A model generated the notes under the pieces. It did not search any database and was not told the DNA's origin. It saw nothing but the letters and a program-made list of their open reading frames with translations. Source: Vogesella aquatica (GTDB lineage Bacteria > Pseudomonadota > Gammaproteobacteria > Burkholderiales > Chromobacteriaceae). From it: a DNA stretch of 64,000 nt. The number at the start of each line of letters is the position of its first letter. Positions within the stretch are counted from its first letter, which is position 1. The stretch spans positions 1-64,000 of the forward strand of contig NZ_JAQQLF010000017.1 of NCBI RefSeq assembly GCF_028548455.1, in the 5' to 3' direction. Of this stretch, positions 20,086 through 30,465 are shown piece by piece. The position numbers were made by a program, and so were the translations under genes.

Positions 20086-20283
20086 CTGGCGTCTCCTGCC
20101 TGTGTTCTGGGGTACTTGCCTGGCATTCTAGCAAGTGCTTGGTTTTTTGATAAGCGTTTTTTGTCTGGCAATCTGCCAGGCTGGGCGAGTGTGGCGCATT
20201 TGTCTGCCACATCTTGAAACACGGCACAGCGGGCGCATCTGGTATATAGCCTGCTGCTTGCGTGTGCCTGTTTACTGGCGGGT
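20086..20283 (-). promoter_or_regulatory. Upstream region of the prp operon with two inverted repeats
   Basis: No gene is visible here. Two short inverted repeats stand out: CTGGCA-ATC-TGCCAG (20165-20179) and TGTGGC, ten bases, then GCCACA (20190-20211). Either could be an operator for the propionate operon reading leftwards. No prp regulator gene is nearby and I could not assign a clear -10/-35 pair. Confidence 0.4.
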
Positions 20284-20312
20284 GAACTTATTTTGACGTA
20301 TGCAGGTCATAG
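20284..20312 (+). promoter_or_regulatory. Likely sigma-E-type autoregulatory promoter of rpoE
   Basis: GAACTT at 20284-20289 matches the sigma-E -35 consensus. After about 17 bases GGTCATA (20305-20311) fits the loose -10 consensus. It lies about 75 bases before the rpoE start codon, as expected for the self-controlled promoter of this operon in other proteobacteria. Confidence 0.6.
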
Positions 20313-20384
20313 CCTTGCCTTGCATCGGCGTGAGCCGCTACTAAACAAAACCAAGCAGGGCGAATCAGGGAGAAATTGATAACG

Positions 20385-20984
20385 ATGAGTGATCGTGAAC
20401 TCGACCAGCAGCTGGTGGAGAGGGCGCAGCGTGGTGAGAAGCGCGCTTTCGACCTGCTGGTGTCGAAGTATCAGCGGCGATTGTCGCGCCTGTTGTCGCG
20501 CTTTATTCGTGACTCGGCCGATATCGAGGATGTCACGCAGGAGGCGTTTGTCAAAGCCTACCGCGCGCTGCCCTCGTTTCGTGGCGAGAGTGCTTTTTAC
20601 ACCTGGCTGTACCGTATTGGCATCAATACGGCGAAGAATTTCCTGACCTCGGCCGGCCGCCGGCCCGTGGTCAGCGCGGAGTTCGAGGATGAGGATGGCG
20701 AGAGTCTGGATATGGCTAGCCAGATACCGGACCACCACACCCCGGAAGCCGAGATGATGAATCAGCAGATACTCTCTGCCGTGAATGCGGCGGTAGAGCG
20801 TTTGCCTGAGGAGTTGCGCACAGCGATCAGCCTGCGGGAAATGGAAGGCTTGAGCTATGAGGAAATTGCCAGCGCAATGAACTGCCCGATAGGCACGGTG
20901 CGCTCACGGATTTTCCGTGCGCGTGAAGCAATCGCGACCGAGTTGCGTCCTTTGCTGGATACAGCCAAGAACAAAAGATGGTGA
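20385..20984 (+). CDS. rpoE: RNA polymerase sigma-E factor (RpoE/AlgU)
   Basis: ECF sigma factor of 199 residues that directs RNA polymerase to envelope-stress promoters. Region 2 is visible as DLLVSKYQRRLSRLLSRFI and DVTQEAFVKAYRALPSFRGE. Region 4 is visible as LPEELRTAISLREMEGLSYEEIASAMNCPIGTVRSRIFRARE. ATG 20385 is preferred over TTG 20376 because MSDRELDQQLVERAQ matches the family start, and GGGAG lies about twelve bases upstream. It is followed directly by its anti-sigma factor and the rseB, rseC and mucD genes. Confidence 0.96.
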   Translation: MSDRELDQQLVERAQRGEKRAFDLLVSKYQRRLSRLLSRFIRDSADIEDVTQEAFVKAYRALPSFRGESAFYTWLYRIGINTAKNFLTSAGRRPVVSAEFEDEDGESLDMASQIPDHHTPEAEMMNQQILSAVNAAVERLPEELRTAISLREMEGLSYEEIASAMNCPIGTVRSRIFRAREAIATELRPLLDTAKNKRW

Positions 20985-20991
20985 GCAGATT

Positions 20992-21480
20992 ATGAAAGAA
21001 ACCCTTTCTTCCCTGATGGATGGCGAACTGAGCGACAAGGACGCCGCTCAGGCCATGCAAATGCTGGGTAACGACGACCAGCTCAAAGCCGCCTGGCAGG
21101 AGTATCACCTGATTGGTGATGCCCTGCGTGGCAATGCCCTGCTGCAGGTGGATGTGCGCGAACAGGTGTCGGTAGCACTGCAGGCCGAGCCTACCGTGCT
21201 GGCGCCACGCAGCATGGCGCGCAAGCCGGCCAGGCCGGTGGCCCGCTTTGCCCTGGCTGCTTCGGTAGCGATGGCGGGTGTGGTGGGCTGGTACAGCTGG
21301 CAAGGCCAGCAGGCGAGTGATCCGGCCCTGATGGCGCAAGCTGTGCCCACGCCGAGTGCCCAGGTACAAGTCGTGAATGCGGCCAACCAGTCCTATCTGG
21401 ATGCGCATCAGGACATCAGCCTGAGTGATGGCCTGGCGCGTGCCAGCCTGGTGCAACCTGCGGCGAAAGGTCTGCATTGA
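20992..21480 (+). CDS. rseA: Anti-sigma-E factor RseA (MucA-like)
   Basis: Single-pass inner-membrane anti-sigma factor of 162 residues. The cytoplasmic N-terminal domain MKETLSSLMDGELSDKDA binds the sigma factor. A membrane segment lies at about residues 85-103 (ARFALAASVAMAGVVGWYSW), and the C-terminal tail is periplasmic and short. Regulated proteolysis of such proteins releases sigma-E. The gene starts seven bases after rpoE and shares one base with rseB (TGATG), so the pair is translationally coupled. Confidence 0.93.
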   Translation: MKETLSSLMDGELSDKDAAQAMQMLGNDDQLKAAWQEYHLIGDALRGNALLQVDVREQVSVALQAEPTVLAPRSMARKPARPVARFALAASVAMAGVVGWYSWQGQQASDPALMAQAVPTPSAQVQVVNAANQSYLDAHQDISLSDGLARASLVQPAAKGLH

Positions 21481-22424
21481 TGCGTGTCATAGCTGCCTGT
21501 GTTGTAGCAGCCTTGCCGTTGGCCGCTTTGGCGGACGACGACTGGGCGTTGCTGGACAAAGCTGCCGAAGCGGCGGTAAACCTGCCGCTGGCTGCCACCT
21601 ATATGCACCAGCTCGGTGGCGAGCTGGAAACCTTCCGTCTGCAGCGTGTGGTGGAATCCGGCGTGGTGCGCGAGCGGCGCGAATCGCTGGATGGCATGCC
21701 ACGCGAGATCGTGCGGGTAGGTAACGAGCTGACCTGCTACGCGCCGGATGCCAAATCGCTGAATGCGGCCAAGCTCAGTGCCATCAAGCTGTTCCCGGCC
21801 TTGTTGCCCGATAATGTGGAAGAGCTGGCGCAGGGGTATCAGCTGGCGCGCGGCGGTATGGATCGTGTCGCGCAGAAAGATTGCCAGTGGCTGGTGCTGA
21901 AACCCAGGGACGTAGCCGGGCGCTACACCCAGCGTTTCTGTATCGACCCGCAAAGTGCGCTGCCGCTGAAAGTGGTGACCGCCACCGCCAAAGGCGAGGT
22001 GGTTGAGCAGTTTGCCTTTACCGAATTGCAGCTGCAGCCACCCAAGGATAAATCCCAGCTCAAGCCGCGTTACAAGCAAAGCCTGGCGCTGGGCAAGGTA
22101 GGTGGTGTGCAGCAGGGTATGCAGCCTATGCACGACATCAAGGGCTTGCCCAGTGGCTTTCGCATGGTGCGCTTTGTAAACCGCCCGCTGCCCGGCCATG
22201 AGAAAGCCGTACAGCATTACGTGTTCTCTGACGGTTTTGCCAAGGTGTCGCTGTTTGTCGAGGCGGCCAGCGGCGAGGGCGTCAACCAGAGCTCGGCCAC
22301 GGCGGCCAATGGCATTGGCGTGGCTTCGCGCCAGAGCGGGGACATGTTGCTGACGGTGGTGGGCGATCTGCCCGAAGCCGGCCTGCAGTCCGTGCTGAAG
22401 AATATCCGCCTGACTGCTCGCTAA
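21480..22424 (+). CDS. rseB: Sigma-E regulatory protein RseB (MucB-like)
   Basis: Periplasmic regulator of 314 residues that protects RseA from proteolysis. A signal peptide (cut near AALA/DDD) is followed by the LolA-like domain, with YMHQLGGELETFRLQRVVESG, RRESLDGMPREIVRVG and a C-terminal MucB domain (GFRMVRFVNRPLPG, HYVFSDGFAKVSLFVE). The ATG lies in the rseA stop. Length and order match the mucA-mucB arrangement of pseudomonads and betaproteobacteria. Confidence 0.93.
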   Translation: MRVIAACVVAALPLAALADDDWALLDKAAEAAVNLPLAATYMHQLGGELETFRLQRVVESGVVRERRESLDGMPREIVRVGNELTCYAPDAKSLNAAKLSAIKLFPALLPDNVEELAQGYQLARGGMDRVAQKDCQWLVLKPRDVAGRYTQRFCIDPQSALPLKVVTATAKGEVVEQFAFTELQLQPPKDKSQLKPRYKQSLALGKVGGVQQGMQPMHDIKGLPSGFRMVRFVNRPLPGHEKAVQHYVFSDGFAKVSLFVEAASGEGVNQSSATAANGIGVASRQSGDMLLTVVGDLPEAGLQSVLKNIRLTAR

Positions 22425-22898
22425 ATGATAGAAACCGAAGCGCGCGTGCTGTCCGTGGAACCCGGCTTTGCCTGGGTTGAACCACGGCCGCACTCGCCTT
22501 GCGGGCAGTGTCACCCTGAACATGGCTGCCGCTCCTTGCAAATGGCACGCATGTTTGCCCTGCGCGAGCCGCGCTTTCGGGTGCTGGACCCGCTGGGCGT
22601 TGCCCCGGGGCAGCGCGTGAATATCGCGGTGCCGGAGTCGGGCGTGCTGCGTAGTGCCGGCTTGCTGTACGTGTTGCCAGTGCTGGCGCTGATCGCCGGC
22701 GCCATGCTGGGTAGCCGTTACGGCGACACCACGGCTGCGCTGCTGGCGCTGGTTTGTTTGTTGTTCACTTTGGGCTGTGTGCATCTTTATGCACGGCGCT
22801 TGGCGGCAGATGTCCGCTATCAGCCGCATATTGCCAGCCTTGTCGATGTTCAGACTGTTTCCATGGAGTTTGTCAAAACATGCCGATCAAGAAGCTGA
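22425..22898 (+). CDS. rseC: SoxR-reducing-system protein RseC
   Basis: Membrane protein of 157 residues in the RseC/MucC family, linked to reduction of SoxR and to sigma-E control. The N-terminal cytoplasmic part holds a cysteine cluster (SPCGQCHPEHGC). Two hydrophobic segments follow (about residues 77-93 and 98-120). The ATG directly abuts the rseB stop codon. The gene overlaps the start of mucD by 19 bases. Confidence 0.92.
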   Translation: MIETEARVLSVEPGFAWVEPRPHSPCGQCHPEHGCRSLQMARMFALREPRFRVLDPLGVAPGQRVNIAVPESGVLRSAGLLYVLPVLALIAGAMLGSRYGDTTAALLALVCLLFTLGCVHLYARRLAADVRYQPHIASLVDVQTVSMEFVKTCRSRS

Positions 22899-24304
22899 TT
22901 GTCTCTTCCATGATGGTAGCCGGCCTGCTGGGCGGCTCTGCCCCCCTGATGGCGGCCCCGCAGCTGGCGCTGCCGGATTTCACCCAGCTGGTGGAAAACC
23001 AGGGCCGTGCCGTGGTGAATATCCGCACCGTGCAAACCGTGCGCGAAGTGGTGCGTGACGTGCCGGAAGGCATGGAAAACGACCCGTTTGCCGAATTTTT
23101 CCGCCGTTTTGCCCCGCCGCAGCTCAGAGAGTACCAAGCTGGTGGCATGGGCTCCGGTTTTATCCTGTCTGCTGACGGTTACGTGCTGACCAATGCGCAT
23201 GTGATTGCCGATGCTGACGAAATGATTATTACGCTAAACGACAAGCGCGAATTCAAGGCCAAGGTAGTCGGCTCCGATGCCCGCACCGACGTGGCCTTGC
23301 TGAAAATCGATGCGGCTGGCCTGCCATTTGTGAAGCTGGGCAAGGTAGACCAGCTCAAAGTGGGTGAGTGGGTGCTGGCCATCGGCTCGCCGTTCGGTTT
23401 TGACAGTACCGTTACCTCGGGCATTGTGTCGGCCAAGGGCCGTCACCTGCCTGACGAATCGTACGTGCCTTTCATCCAGACCGATGCGGCGGTCAACCCG
23501 GGTAACTCCGGCGGCCCGCTGTTCAACCTGAAGGGTGAGGTGGTCGGCATCAACTCGCAGATTTACAGCCGTTCCGGTGGTTTCATGGGTATTTCGTTTG
23601 CCATCCCGGTGGACGTGGCGCTGGATGTGGCCGAGCAGCTCAAAAAGAACGGCAAGGTCAGCCGCAGCCGGATTGGTGTGTCGATCCAGGATGTGTCCAA
23701 GGAGTTGGCCGCATCTTTTGGCTTGCAGGATGCCCAGGGTGCGTTGATTACTTCGGTTGAAAAAGACGGCCCGGCCGCCAAGGCTGGCGTACGCGCTGGC
23801 GATGTGGTGCTGCAGGTGGGCGGCAAGGCGGTAGATGGCAGCGAAGACTTGCCGCGCCTGTTGGGTGGTGTGTTGCCCGGCAGTAAGGTGGAGCTTGGCG
23901 TGTGGCGTGGCCGCGCGCTGGTGAAAGTGGCGCTGGTGACGGCCGAAATGCAGGATGAAGACCCGCGTACGGCCGAGCGCGCCTACAAGGGCAAGCAGGA
24001 AGGCGGCCAAGATGAGGTTGGCACCACGACCGGCCTCGCCTTGCAGGCGGTAGCGCCGGCCTTGTTGCAGAAGCTTGGCGTGAAGTTTGGCCTGGCGGTG
24101 CGTGGCGCCACCGGCCCCGCACTGAAAGCCGGCATGCAGCAGGGCGATGTGATTGTCGGGGTAGGTGGTGAAGAACTGCAGTCCGCCCGCCAGCTGGTGC
24201 AGGCGATCCAGGCGGTCAAGCCGGGAGATGCCTTGGCCTTGCGCGTACTACGTGACGGTGCGCCATTGTTTGTTGCCCTGAAACCCGAGAAGAAAACCCG
24301 TTGA
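22880..24304 (+). CDS. mucD: Periplasmic serine protease DegP/MucD
   Basis: DegQ-class periplasmic protease and chaperone of 474 residues. A signal peptide ends near APLMAA. The catalytic triad is seen as His in TNAHVIADA, Asp in ARTDVALLKI and Ser in NPGNSGGPLFN. Two PDZ domains follow (about 260-350 and 385-470). ATG 22880 lies inside rseC with GGAG eleven bases upstream. The stop overlaps the TTG start of the glutaredoxin-like gene. As the last part of the sigma-E operon it degrades misfolded envelope proteins. Confidence 0.95.
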   Translation: MPIKKLIVSSMMVAGLLGGSAPLMAAPQLALPDFTQLVENQGRAVVNIRTVQTVREVVRDVPEGMENDPFAEFFRRFAPPQLREYQAGGMGSGFILSADGYVLTNAHVIADADEMIITLNDKREFKAKVVGSDARTDVALLKIDAAGLPFVKLGKVDQLKVGEWVLAIGSPFGFDSTVTSGIVSAKGRHLPDESYVPFIQTDAAVNPGNSGGPLFNLKGEVVGINSQIYSRSGGFMGISFAIPVDVALDVAEQLKKNGKVSRSRIGVSIQDVSKELAASFGLQDAQGALITSVEKDGPAAKAGVRAGDVVLQVGGKAVDGSEDLPRLLGGVLPGSKVELGVWRGRALVKVALVTAEMQDEDPRTAERAYKGKQEGGQDEVGTTTGLALQAVAPALLQKLGVKFGLAVRGATGPALKAGMQQGDVIVGVGGEELQSARQLVQAIQAVKPGDALALRVLRDGAPLFVALKPEKKTR

Positions 24305-24555
24305 AAACCCTGACTTTATACTTTCGGGAGTACTGCAGCCTGTGCCACCAGATGCTGGCGCAGCTGCAGCCGCTGCAGGCACAGTACGGCTTTGATATCG
24401 ATGTAGTCGATGTGGATGCCGACCCGATACTGGAAGAGCGCTACAACGAGCTGGTGCCGGTTCTGGTGGATGGTGATACCGAAATCTGCCATTGGCACCT
24501 GGACGAAGCCAAGTTGGCCGCACGATTGGCTGCACACACGGGCGAAATCGGCTAA
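24301..24555 (+). CDS. Glutaredoxin-like protein (DUF836), TTG start
   Basis: Thioredoxin-fold protein of 84 residues: [15 protein letters not shown] carries a CxxC redox pair, and [32 protein letters not shown] is the family core with a cis-Pro (VPVLV). It opens with TTG overlapping the mucD stop (TTGA) and has GAGAAG upstream. No usable ATG exists before the CxxC, so TTG is the only sensible start. Genes of this kind sit before lepA in many betaproteobacteria. A hairpin terminator follows the stop. Confidence 0.85.
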   Translation: MKTLTLYFREYCSLCHQMLAQLQPLQAQYGFDIDVVDVDADPILEERYNELVPVLVDGDTEICHWHLDEAKLAARLAAHTGEIG

Positions 24556-24579
24556 AATCCGCGCCAGTGTTGAGTTAGC

Positions 24580-24607
24580 AAGGGCACATCTCGGTGCCCT
24601 TAATTTT
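24580..24607 (+). terminator. Intrinsic terminator before lepA
   Basis: AAGGGCAC (24580-24587) pairs with GTGCCCTT (24594-24601) around a six-base loop, followed by AATTTTT. It ends the sigma-E operon transcript just 19 bases before the lepA start, so lepA transcription must read through or start within this short space. Confidence 0.75.
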
Positions 24608-24619
24608 TGCTGGATTCCG

Positions 24620-26412
<1,793 letters not shown>

Positions 26413-26413
<1 letters not shown>

Positions 26414-27372
26414 TGGGTTCGAATCTGGTCTGGATCTGGTCGGTGCTGGCCGTTGTTGGCGTGATGTTGATCCTGTTTTCCGGCAAGGATGCCGACGGCA
26501 AGTCCGCGTCTACCGAGTGGGGCTATCTGGCCGTGCTGGGTGGCTGCTTTGGCCTGCTGTCCGGCTACATGACCTTCTCGGCCGTGATGCTGATCATCGT
26601 GCTGGTGACCGGCAGTATCTGGGCGCTGGACAAGTTCATGCTGGCGCGCCGCCGCGAGCCGGGTGCCATGGTGCCGCACTACATCGACTTCCCGCGCGGG
26701 TTTTTTCCCATCATCGCGGTGGTGTTCCTGTTGCGCTCCTTCCTGGTTGAGCCATTCCAGATTCCTTCCAGCTCCATGCGCCCCGGCCTGATCGTGGGTG
26801 ACTTTATCCTGGTGAACAAGTTCAGCTACGGCCTGCGCGTACCGGTACTGAACAACGTACTGGTGCCGGTGGGCAAGGTTGAGCACGGCGACGTGGTGGT
26901 GTTCAACTACCCTGAAGACGAAAAGGTCAACTTCATCAAACGCGTTATCGGCCTGCCTGGCGATGTGGTGAGCTACCGTGACAAGCAGCTCACCATCAAC
27001 GGCAAAGCGGTAGAGCATGTGAGCCAGGGCGAACACCAGTACCTTGAAAAAGGTCTGATGATGGTGCAGACCCAGCAGTATCAGGAAACTATCGAGGGCA
27101 AAACCTTCCGTACCCTGGTCGTGCCGGAGGCCCCGGCCTATATGCCGCAAGGCGTGCGCCAGTTTGCCGGCCATGAAAACTGTGAATATGTCGAGAACGG
27201 CTTTACCTGCAAGGTGCCGGCCGGGCAGTACTTCATGATGGGTGACAACCGCGACAACAGCGAAGACAGCCGTTACTGGGGCTTTGTGGAAGACCGCCTG
27301 CTGGTAGGCAAGGCCTTCCTGGTGTGGATGAACTTTGGCGACCTGAGCCGTATCGGTAGCCGCATTCATTAA
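26413..27372 (+). CDS. lepB: Signal peptidase I
   Basis: Inner-membrane serine protease of 319 residues that removes signal peptides from exported proteins. The N-terminal membrane segments (about 5-22 and 40-75) precede the catalytic Ser in FQIPSSSMRPGL and the catalytic Lys in NFIKRVIGLPGD. The C-terminal GDNRDNSEDSRYWGFV box is typical. It shares a base with the lepA stop and is followed ten bases later by the DUF4845 gene. Confidence 0.97.
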
Positions 27373-27382
27373 GCGAGGCATT

Positions 27383-27751
27383 ATGCGCAAGCAGCAGGGG
27401 TTTTCTTTATTGGTGGTCATGGCCATGGGTATCGTGGCGGCGACCGTGGTACTGATGTTTCTCAAGATCGTGCCGGTGTATTCCGAATACTATGCCGTCA
27501 AGGAAACACTGGACGCCATGGCGCAAAACCCCGGCAAGACTGAAGACGAGCTGCGCCGCGATTTTGCCAACCGTGCCGCGGTGCAGGACATCGTATCGCT
27601 GCGCGCAGGTGACCTGGTGATCGTCAGCAGCCCCACTGTTATTGGTGTGGGTGCGCGCTACCGCCGTGAAGTACCGTTACGCGACCATGTGAAACTGGTC
27701 TTTGATTTTGAATACCAGGCAGGGGCACCTGTACTGAAAGACGCAAAATAA
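27383..27751 (+). CDS. DUF4845 membrane protein
   Basis: Small protein of 122 residues with one N-terminal membrane segment (GFSLLVVMAMGIVAATVVLMFL) after a pseudopilin-like MRKQQGFSL start. The remainder, including VPVYSEYYAVKETLDAM and DFEYQAG, matches the DUF4845 family found between lepB and rnc in many betaproteobacteria. The function is unknown. It has no long disordered or catalytic region and is co-transcribed with its neighbours (gaps of 10 and 3 bases). Confidence 0.88.
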   Translation: MRKQQGFSLLVVMAMGIVAATVVLMFLKIVPVYSEYYAVKETLDAMAQNPGKTEDELRRDFANRAAVQDIVSLRAGDLVIVSSPTVIGVGARYRREVPLRDHVKLVFDFEYQAGAPVLKDAK

Positions 27752-27754
27752 ACT

Positions 27755-28459
27755 GTGAGCAATCAAGACAACCGTTTCCGGCGCCTGACCCAGGCGCTGG
27801 ATTATTTTTTTACGCAGCCTGCGCTTTTGCGCCAGGCGCTGACGCACCGCAGCTTTGGTACGCCCAATAACGAGCGTTTCGAGTTTATCGGCGACAGCAT
27901 CCTGAACTACACCGTAGCACGCATGCTGTTCGACCGGTTCCCGCAGCTGAGCGAGGGCGAGCTGTCGCGCTTGCGCGCCAACCTGGTTAATCAGAACACG
28001 CTGGCCGAGCTGGCGCACGAGTTGAAGCTGGGCGATTACCTGTACCTGGGCGAGGGCGAGCTGAAAAGCGGCGGTTATAACCGGCCGTCGATTCTGGCCG
28101 ATGCGCTGGAGGCCACCTTCGCGGCCATCAGCTTTGACGCCGACTTCATGGCGGCAGAGCAGGTGGTGCGCCGGCTGTACGCCAGCCGCGTGGCCGCCAT
28201 CGACCCTACCAAGCACGCCAAGGATGCCAAGACCCGTCTGCAAGAAGCACTGCAAGCGCGCCGCCATACCCTGCCGCGCTATACCATACTGCAGCAGAGC
28301 GGCGAGGCGCACGAGCAGAGCTTCCGCGTGCAGTGCGACCTGGCCGAGCTGTCCATCATGACCACCGGGGATGGCAACAGCCGCCGCGGTGCAGAACAGC
28401 AGGCTGCCGAAGCGGCGCTGTTGCTGCTTGAACAACACTTTGCCGCTGGCAAGAAATAA
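27755..28459 (+). CDS. rnc: Ribonuclease III
   Basis: Double-strand-specific endoribonuclease of 234 residues, used in rRNA and mRNA processing. The catalytic signature NERFEFIGDSILNYTVA is near residue 39, a second acidic site is in RPSILADALEATFAA, and a dsRNA-binding domain forms the C-terminus (DAKTRLQEALQARR, then SRRGAEQQAAEAAL). The start is GTG at 27755, three bases after the DUF4845 stop. era follows after three bases. Confidence 0.96.
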   Translation: MSNQDNRFRRLTQALDYFFTQPALLRQALTHRSFGTPNNERFEFIGDSILNYTVARMLFDRFPQLSEGELSRLRANLVNQNTLAELAHELKLGDYLYLGEGELKSGGYNRPSILADALEATFAAISFDADFMAAEQVVRRLYASRVAAIDPTKHAKDAKTRLQEALQARRHTLPRYTILQQSGEAHEQSFRVQCDLAELSIMTTGDGNSRRGAEQQAAEAALLLLEQHFAAGKK

Positions 28460-28462
28460 ACC

Positions 28463-29353
28463 ATGACCGATATCACACACCGCTGCGGCTTTGTGGCCAT
28501 CGTAGGGCGCCCGAACGTGGGCAAATCCACCCTGATGAACCACCTGATTGGCCAGAAGATCAGCATCACCTCCAAAAAAGCGCAAACCACCCGCCACCGC
28601 GTAAACGGTATCTATACCGAGCCGGCGGCACAGTTCGTGTTTGTCGATACCCCCGGCTTTCAGACCTTTCACAAGGGCGCACTCAACGAAACGCTGAACA
28701 AGAGCGTAAAAGACACGCTGGGCAGCGTGGACTGCGTGCTGTTCGTACTGGAAGCCATGCGCTTTACCGGCGCCGACCGCGAAGTGATGGCGCTGCTGCC
28801 CAAAAATACGCCGGTGATGCTGGTGATCAACAAGCTGGATAAAGCCAAAGACCGCCTGCTGCTGTCGGCTTTCATCGAAGAAGTGCGCGCCGAGTTCGAG
28901 TTTGCCGACGTGGAAGTGGTCAGCGCCAAGCACGGCCAGCGCCTGGCCGAGCTACTGGACAAAGTGCGCCCGCACCTGCCCGAATCGGTACCGCTGTACC
29001 CGGAAGAAATGGTTACCGACAAGAGCCAGCGCTTCCTGGCCGGCGAGATCGTGCGTGAAAAGCTGTTCCGCTACCTGGGCGAAGAGCTGCCGTACGAAAT
29101 GAACGTCGAAGTGGAGTCGTTCGAAGTGGACGGCAGCATGTTCCGCATCCACGTGGCCGTGCTGGTGGATAAAGAAGGGCAGAAGCCCATCGTGATCGGC
29201 CGTGGTGGCGAGAAGCTGAAAAAAATCTCCACCGAAGCGCGCCTGGACATGGAGCAGCTGTTCGACTGCAAGGTGTACCTGGAAGTCTGGGTAAAAGTGA
29301 AATCCGGCTGGGCCGACGACGTGCGCTTCCTGCGCGATTTCGGCCTGAATTAA
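28463..29353 (+). CDS. era: GTPase Era
   Basis: Ribosome-assembly GTPase of 296 residues that binds 16S rRNA. G1 is GRPNVGKSTL, switch I lies in SKKAQTTRHR, G3 is DTPGF and G4 is NKLDKA. The C-terminal KH RNA-binding domain has PIVIGRGGEKLKKIS. It lies three bases after rnc. In most relatives recO follows at once. Here a small monooxygenase-like gene lies between. Confidence 0.97.
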   Translation: MTDITHRCGFVAIVGRPNVGKSTLMNHLIGQKISITSKKAQTTRHRVNGIYTEPAAQFVFVDTPGFQTFHKGALNETLNKSVKDTLGSVDCVLFVLEAMRFTGADREVMALLPKNTPVMLVINKLDKAKDRLLLSAFIEEVRAEFEFADVEVVSAKHGQRLAELLDKVRPHLPESVPLYPEEMVTDKSQRFLAGEIVREKLFRYLGEELPYEMNVEVESFEVDGSMFRIHVAVLVDKEGQKPIVIGRGGEKLKKISTEARLDMEQLFDCKVYLEVWVKVKSGWADDVRFLRDFGLN

Positions 29354-29375
29354 GCCCCTGCCAAAGGTTGGCCGC

Positions 29376-29729
29376 ATGCTAGCACGTACCCCCGCACCGC
29401 CTTACTGGGCCGTGATATTCAGCAACCAGCGCAGCGCCGCCGACGCGGCCGGTTACGGCGTCACCGCCGAGCAGATGGTGACGCTGGCGGCCGCTCAGCC
29501 CGGTTTTCTGGGGGCAGAGAGCGCGCGCGGGGCCGACGGCTTTGGCATTACCGTATCGTACTGGCAAAGCGAGGCCGACATTGCTGCCTGGCGTGCCCAC
29601 GCCGAACACCGTGTGGCGATTGCTGCCGGTTTCGACCGCTGGTACGCTTGCTTTGCTACCCGCGTGGCCTACGTTGGCCGCGACCATCTGTGGGACAAGC
29701 CCGCCAGCGATGCGCCAGGTCAAGGTTGA
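29376..29729 (+). CDS. Antibiotic-biosynthesis-monooxygenase (ABM) domain protein
   Basis: ABM-fold protein of 117 residues, a dimeric alpha-beta barrel family that includes heme-degrading and quinone-forming enzymes. Typical features are PPYWAVIFSNQRS, TLAAAQPGFLGAES, YWQSEADIAAWRAHAEH and the C-terminal WYACFATRVAYV. The catalytic residues of characterised members are not conserved clearly enough to name a reaction. It sits between era and recO, overlaps recO by 20 bases and has a DUS-like motif just upstream of its ATG. Confidence 0.8.
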   Translation: MLARTPAPPYWAVIFSNQRSAADAAGYGVTAEQMVTLAAAQPGFLGAESARGADGFGITVSYWQSEADIAAWRAHAEHRVAIAAGFDRWYACFATRVAYVGRDHLWDKPASDAPGQG

Positions 29730-30465
29730 TCGCCAGCCGGCCTACGTGCTGCACACCCAGCCGTACCGCGAAACCAGTTTGCTGGTAGAGGTGCTCAGCC
29801 GCGACCACGGCCGCTTCACGCTGGTAGCGCGCGGCGCGCGCCGCCCGCGCTCCGACCTGCGCGGCCAACTGCTGCCGTTCCAGCCATTGCAGCTGGCCTG
29901 GTTCGGTAAGGGCGAGCTGCGCACGCTGCACACGGTAGACTGGCGCGGTGGTGTGCCGCAGTTTGCCGGCCAGCGCCTGGTGTGCGGTTTCTATCTGAAT
30001 GAATTATTGCTGCGCCTGTCGCCGCGCGACGACTCGTCCCCCGAGCTGTTCCAGCTGTACGACCGCACCGTGCGCGGCATGGCGCGTAGTGACAGCCTGC
30101 CCGACGTGCTGCGCCGCTTCGAACTGAACCTGCTGACTGTGCTGGGCTACGCGCCGCCGTGCAGCGAGGACGCCGCCGGCCAGCCGGTGTTGCCGGATGC
30201 TTATTACCTGTGCCGTTTCGGCGAGCTGCCGCAGCGCGTGGCCGCCCCGGATGCGGGCCCGCGCCAGCTGGTAGTAGCCGGTGACAGCTTGCTGGCGTTG
30301 GCGGCCGCCGATTTTGCCCTGCCGCACAGCCGCCGCGATGTACGCGGCCTGCTGCGGCTGTATCTGGATGAACTGCTGGGGGCCGAGCCGCTGGCCACCC
30401 GCGAACTGCTAACCACGCTCTACGCGCTGCAAGAAGACAGCGCCCCAAGCCGGAGACCATCATGA
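29710..30465 (+). CDS. recO: DNA repair protein RecO
   Basis: RecF-pathway mediator of 251 residues that helps load RecA on SSB-coated DNA. The N-terminal OB fold is seen as [37 protein letters not shown], and a helical domain follows. The zinc-finger cysteines of some RecO proteins are not evident. ATG 29710 matches the family N-terminus. The gene overlaps the ABM gene upstream and overlaps pdxJ by four bases downstream. Confidence 0.93.
   Translation: MRQVKVDRQPAYVLHTQPYRETSLLVEVLSRDHGRFTLVARGARRPRSDLRGQLLPFQPLQLAWFGKGELRTLHTVDWRGGVPQFAGQRLVCGFYLNELLLRLSPRDDSSPELFQLYDRTVRGMARSDSLPDVLRRFELNLLTVLGYAPPCSEDAAGQPVLPDAYYLCRFGELPQRVAAPDAGPRQLVVAGDSLLALAAADFALPHSRRDVRGLLRLYLDELLGAEPLATRELLTTLYALQEDSAPSRRPS

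Noticed and set aside
22754-22879. N-terminal extension of mucD
   Set aside because: The extension is translated within rseC in another frame and is Cys-rich. The ATG at 22880 begins a proper signal peptide.
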